NCBI GenBank assembly: GCA_027491085.1
Contig: JAIXWW010000011.1
Span: forward strand, 310,001 to 374,000
DNA length: 64,000 nucleotides
From: Bacteroidota bacterium
GTDB lineage: Bacteria > Bacteroidota > Bacteroidia > UKL13-3
Direction: 5' to 3'
Position 1 is the stretch's first letter. Each line of letters begins with the position of its first letter. Under the pieces are notes generated by a model. That model was not told where the DNA came from, did no database searches, and saw only the letters and a list, made by a program, of their open reading frames with translations. Position numbers and translations under genes: made by a program. Shown here piece after piece: positions 62,078-64,000 of this stretch.

Positions 62078-63697
62078 TTAAGCCCTAATCACTCCTGGTC
62101 TAAATTCTTTGGTAATAGGAGCATGATTAGCGGCTTCAATACCCATACTAACCCATTTGCGTGTATCAATAGGATTAATAATGGCATCAATCCACAAACG
62201 TGCTGCTGCATAATATGGCGATGTTTGTTTGGTATATCTATCGGTAATAGTTTTTAGCAATTCTTCCTTTTTCTCATCAGTAATTACTTCACCTTTGGCT
62301 TTTAAGCTAGCTTCTTCTATTTGTAATAAAACTTTAGCTGCTTGTGCGCCACCCATTACTGCAATATTAGCATTTGGCCAAGCTGCAATCAAACGTGGAT
62401 CATACGCTTTGCCACACATGGCATAATTTCCTGCGCCATAACTATTGCCGGTAATAATGGTAAATTTAGGAACCACCGAGTTAGCTTGCGCATTTACCAA
62501 TTTAGCTCCATCTTTTATTATTCCACCATGTTCGCTGCGGCTGCCAACCATAAAACCGGTTACATCTTGCAAAAACAATAAAGGAATTTTCTTTTGGTTA
62601 CAATTCATAATAAAGTGTGCTGCTTTATCGGCACTATCGCTATAAATCACCCCACCAATTTGCATTTCTACCGGATTATCGGCTGCGCTTTGTTTAGGTT
62701 TTTTAGCTTTAACCACTTGGCGATTATTGGCTACAATTCCTACAGCCCAACCATCTATTCTGGCATAACCACAAGTAATTGTTTTGCCATATAATTCTTT
62801 GTACGCATCAAAACTACCAGCATCTACCAAACGTTCTATGATTTCCATTACATCGAAAGGTTTGGCAAAATTTGCCACAGCATCATATACATCATCCATG
62901 CTTTTTGCAGGAGCAACAGGCGCAATGCGGTTAAATCCAGCTTTATCAAAATCGCCAATTTTATCCATAATGCGTTTAATTCTATCCAAACAATCGGCAT
63001 CGTTGGCAAATTTATAATCGGTTACACCACTAATTTCGCAATGAGTAGAGGCACCACCAAGCGTTTCATTATCAACATCTTCGCCAATGGCAGCTTTAAC
63101 CAAATAACTTCCTGCCAAGAAAATAGAACCTGTTTTATCAACAATCATGGCTTCATCGCTCATAATAGGTAAATAAGCTCCACCTGCCACGCAACTTCCC
63201 ATAACCGCAGCTATTTGAGTTATTCCCATGCTGCTCATTACCGCATTGTTTCTAAAAATTCTACCAAAATGTTCTTTATCCGGAAAAATTTCGTCTTGCA
63301 TAGGCAAATAAACGCCCGCACTATCTACCAAATAAATAATGGGTAATTTATTTTCAATCGAAATTTCTTGAGCTCTTAAATTCTTTTTACCAGTAATTGG
63401 GAACCAAGCACCTGCTTTTACAGTAGCATCGTTTGCTACTACAATACATTGCTTGCCGCTGATATAACCCATAACCACCACGACACCACCACTAGGGCAA
63501 CCGCCATGTTCGGCATACATATCTTGCCCCACAAACGCACCAATTTCTATTTGAGGTTTATCTTTATCTAATAAATATTCCACACGTTCGCGGGCAAGCA
63601 TTTTACCTTTTTCTTTTTGTTTGGCAGCTGCTTTTGCTCCTCCACCTAAATATACTTTAGCTAAATTTTCGTTTAATTGGTTTACTAATTCTTGCAT
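62078..63697 (-). CDS. Acyl-CoA carboxylase carboxyltransferase subunit (methylcrotonyl-CoA carboxylase beta-like)
   Basis: 539 residues. Transfers CO2 from biotin to an acyl-CoA. Two crotonase-like halves: N half with G-G-G-A-K-A (~19), M-L-A-R-E-R-V, N-D-A-T-V-K-A-G-A-W (~89), G-S-C-V-A-G-G-A-Y-L-P (~167); C half with F-L-Q-D-V-T-G-F-M-V-G (~377), G-A-G-N-Y-A-M-C-G (~425) and M-G-G-A-Q-A-A-K (~455). The A-G-G-A-Y-L and Y-A-M-C-G context matches MCCB more than PccB. Possibly part of leucine catabolism, but substrate is inferred. The biotin-carboxylase partner is not in the window. REP array immediately downstream. Confidence 0.9.
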   Translation of the reverse strand: MQELVNQLNENLAKVYLGGGAKAAAKQKEKGKMLARERVEYLLDKDKPQIEIGAFVGQDMYAEHGGCPSGGVVVVMGYISGKQCIVVANDATVKAGAWFPITGKKNLRAQEISIENKLPIIYLVDSAGVYLPMQDEIFPDKEHFGRIFRNNAVMSSMGITQIAAVMGSCVAGGAYLPIMSDEAMIVDKTGSIFLAGSYLVKAAIGEDVDNETLGGASTHCEISGVTDYKFANDADCLDRIKRIMDKIGDFDKAGFNRIAPVAPAKSMDDVYDAVANFAKPFDVMEIIERLVDAGSFDAYKELYGKTITCGYARIDGWAVGIVANNRQVVKAKKPKQSAADNPVEMQIGGVIYSDSADKAAHFIMNCNQKKIPLLFLQDVTGFMVGSRSEHGGIIKDGAKLVNAQANSVVPKFTIITGNSYGAGNYAMCGKAYDPRLIAAWPNANIAVMGGAQAAKVLLQIEEASLKAKGEVITDEKKEELLKTITDRYTKQTSPYYAAARLWIDAIINPIDTRKWVSMGIEAANHAPITKEFRPGVIRA

Positions 63698-63892
63698 TTT
63701 TTTAGTTGATTGTTGATGGTTGATAGTTGTTAGAAATTATTGCTGTCAACTTTTATCTGACAACGGACAACTATTGGCACAAAACTATTATAGTTAAAGG
63801 ATTTTCAAAATATATTTTAATACTAAATAAAAACTATTTTATCGCTAGTAATCAAGGTGAAAAGGCAAACAAAAACTTATTTTAATTAATGG

Positions 63893-63923
63893 TTTGTATA
63901 AAATAGAAAAAAAGTTACTTTTG
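63893..63923 (+). promoter_or_regulatory. Bacteroidota consensus promoter for the SRP RNA
   Basis: -33 box TTTG at 63893-63896, a 19-base spacer, and -7 box TACTTTTG (TAnnTTTG) at 63916-63923. Both boxes match the consensus with the favoured spacing. Transcription would start a few bases after, next to the RNA at ~63928. Confidence 0.8.
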
Positions 63924-63927
63924 CGCT

Positions 63928-64000
63928 CGGGTGAGCCCTGTACGACCAGCTCCTTTTAATCCCCCAGGTCTTGATCGAAGCAAGGGCGTAAAGTTGTAGC
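63928..64000 (+). ncRNA. ffs: Signal recognition particle RNA (4.5S-like), 5' part
   Basis: Runs off the window. The tip of the SRP domain IV is recognisable: CCCCCAGGTC ... GAAGCAAGGG, with eight bases (CTTGATCG) between CAGGT and AAGCA exactly as in other bacteria, and the AGCA side of the asymmetric loop. The loop is TTGATC-like rather than GGAA. Outer arms begin (GTACGACCAGCTCC with GTTGTAGC downstream). A strong promoter precedes it. It would pair with Ffh in co-translational targeting of membrane proteins. Confidence 0.78.

Noticed and set aside
62075..63017. Several plus-strand ORFs opposite the acyl-CoA carboxylase gene
   Set aside because: All are antisense to a full-length conserved gene on the minus strand.

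Overview
The window is an AT-rich chromosomal segment of a Bacteroidota bacterium, probably environmental; I cannot fix genus or family. Lineage markers include two genes ending in type IX secretion (T9SS) sorting domains, a PorW/SprE-like T9SS lipoprotein, Bacteroidota-type TonB, DUF2911 and DUF4292 proteins, a fused branched-chain 2-oxoacid dehydrogenase E1, and promoters of the form TTTG-N19-TAnnTTTG. Most genes are housekeeping and syntenically unremarkable; accessory DNA is scattered between them rather than gathered in one island.

Layout. 0-16 kb: 3' end of a T9SS cargo gene, DEAD-box helicase, DUF2911 protein, glutaminyl-cyclase-like lipoprotein, TonB, outer-membrane barrel protein, a secreted peptidylarginine/agmatine-deiminase-like enzyme with a T9SS tail, an RluA-type pseudouridine synthase, a two-component system, LigA, and DUF2062 and DUF2461 proteins. 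16-26 kb: a REP-like repeat block, an FeS-type (6-4) photolyase, panD, a flippase-like membrane protein, a hydrolase, a heptose adenylyltransferase, a truncated-looking M23 anchor protein, PorW/SprE and penicillin-binding protein 1A. 26-30 kb: thymidine kinase and a siderophore-receptor/PepSY pair behind a perfect inverted-repeat operator.

30-40 kb is the most accessory-rich stretch. It holds dispersed hairpin repeats, kynurenine monooxygenase, a two-gene restriction-modification pair (beta-class methyltransferase plus EndoVII-like HNH nuclease), a six-copy 41-bp tandem array in front of a small HTH gene bracketed by two related palindromes, uvrA, and an orphan lipoprotein lying between uvrA and a diverged second copy of the uvrA 3' end. 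40-54 kb: rplY-prs-tRNA-Gln, a glycosyltransferase, DedA, rsmI-lnt, an orphan Imm33-like immunity gene, an AhpD-like protein, a frameshifted TPR-histidine kinase, tsaB, BCKDH E1 and an NtrC-type regulator. 54-64 kb: a 2OG oxygenase, thiamine pyrophosphokinase with an upstream ParE-type toxin-antitoxin pair, DUF4292-EnvC, an intact paralogue of the TPR kinase, arfB, a REP-associated tyrosine transposase (RAYT) flanked by REP arrays, an acyl-CoA carboxylase subunit, and the start of the SRP RNA gene.

The strongest leads are the RAYT with its REP arrays and a related REP block 45 kb away, the compact restriction-modification operon, the uvrA 3'-end duplication enclosing a cargo gene, and the 41-bp tandem array with flanking palindromes. 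All family assignments come from reading motifs by eye; no database search was run.
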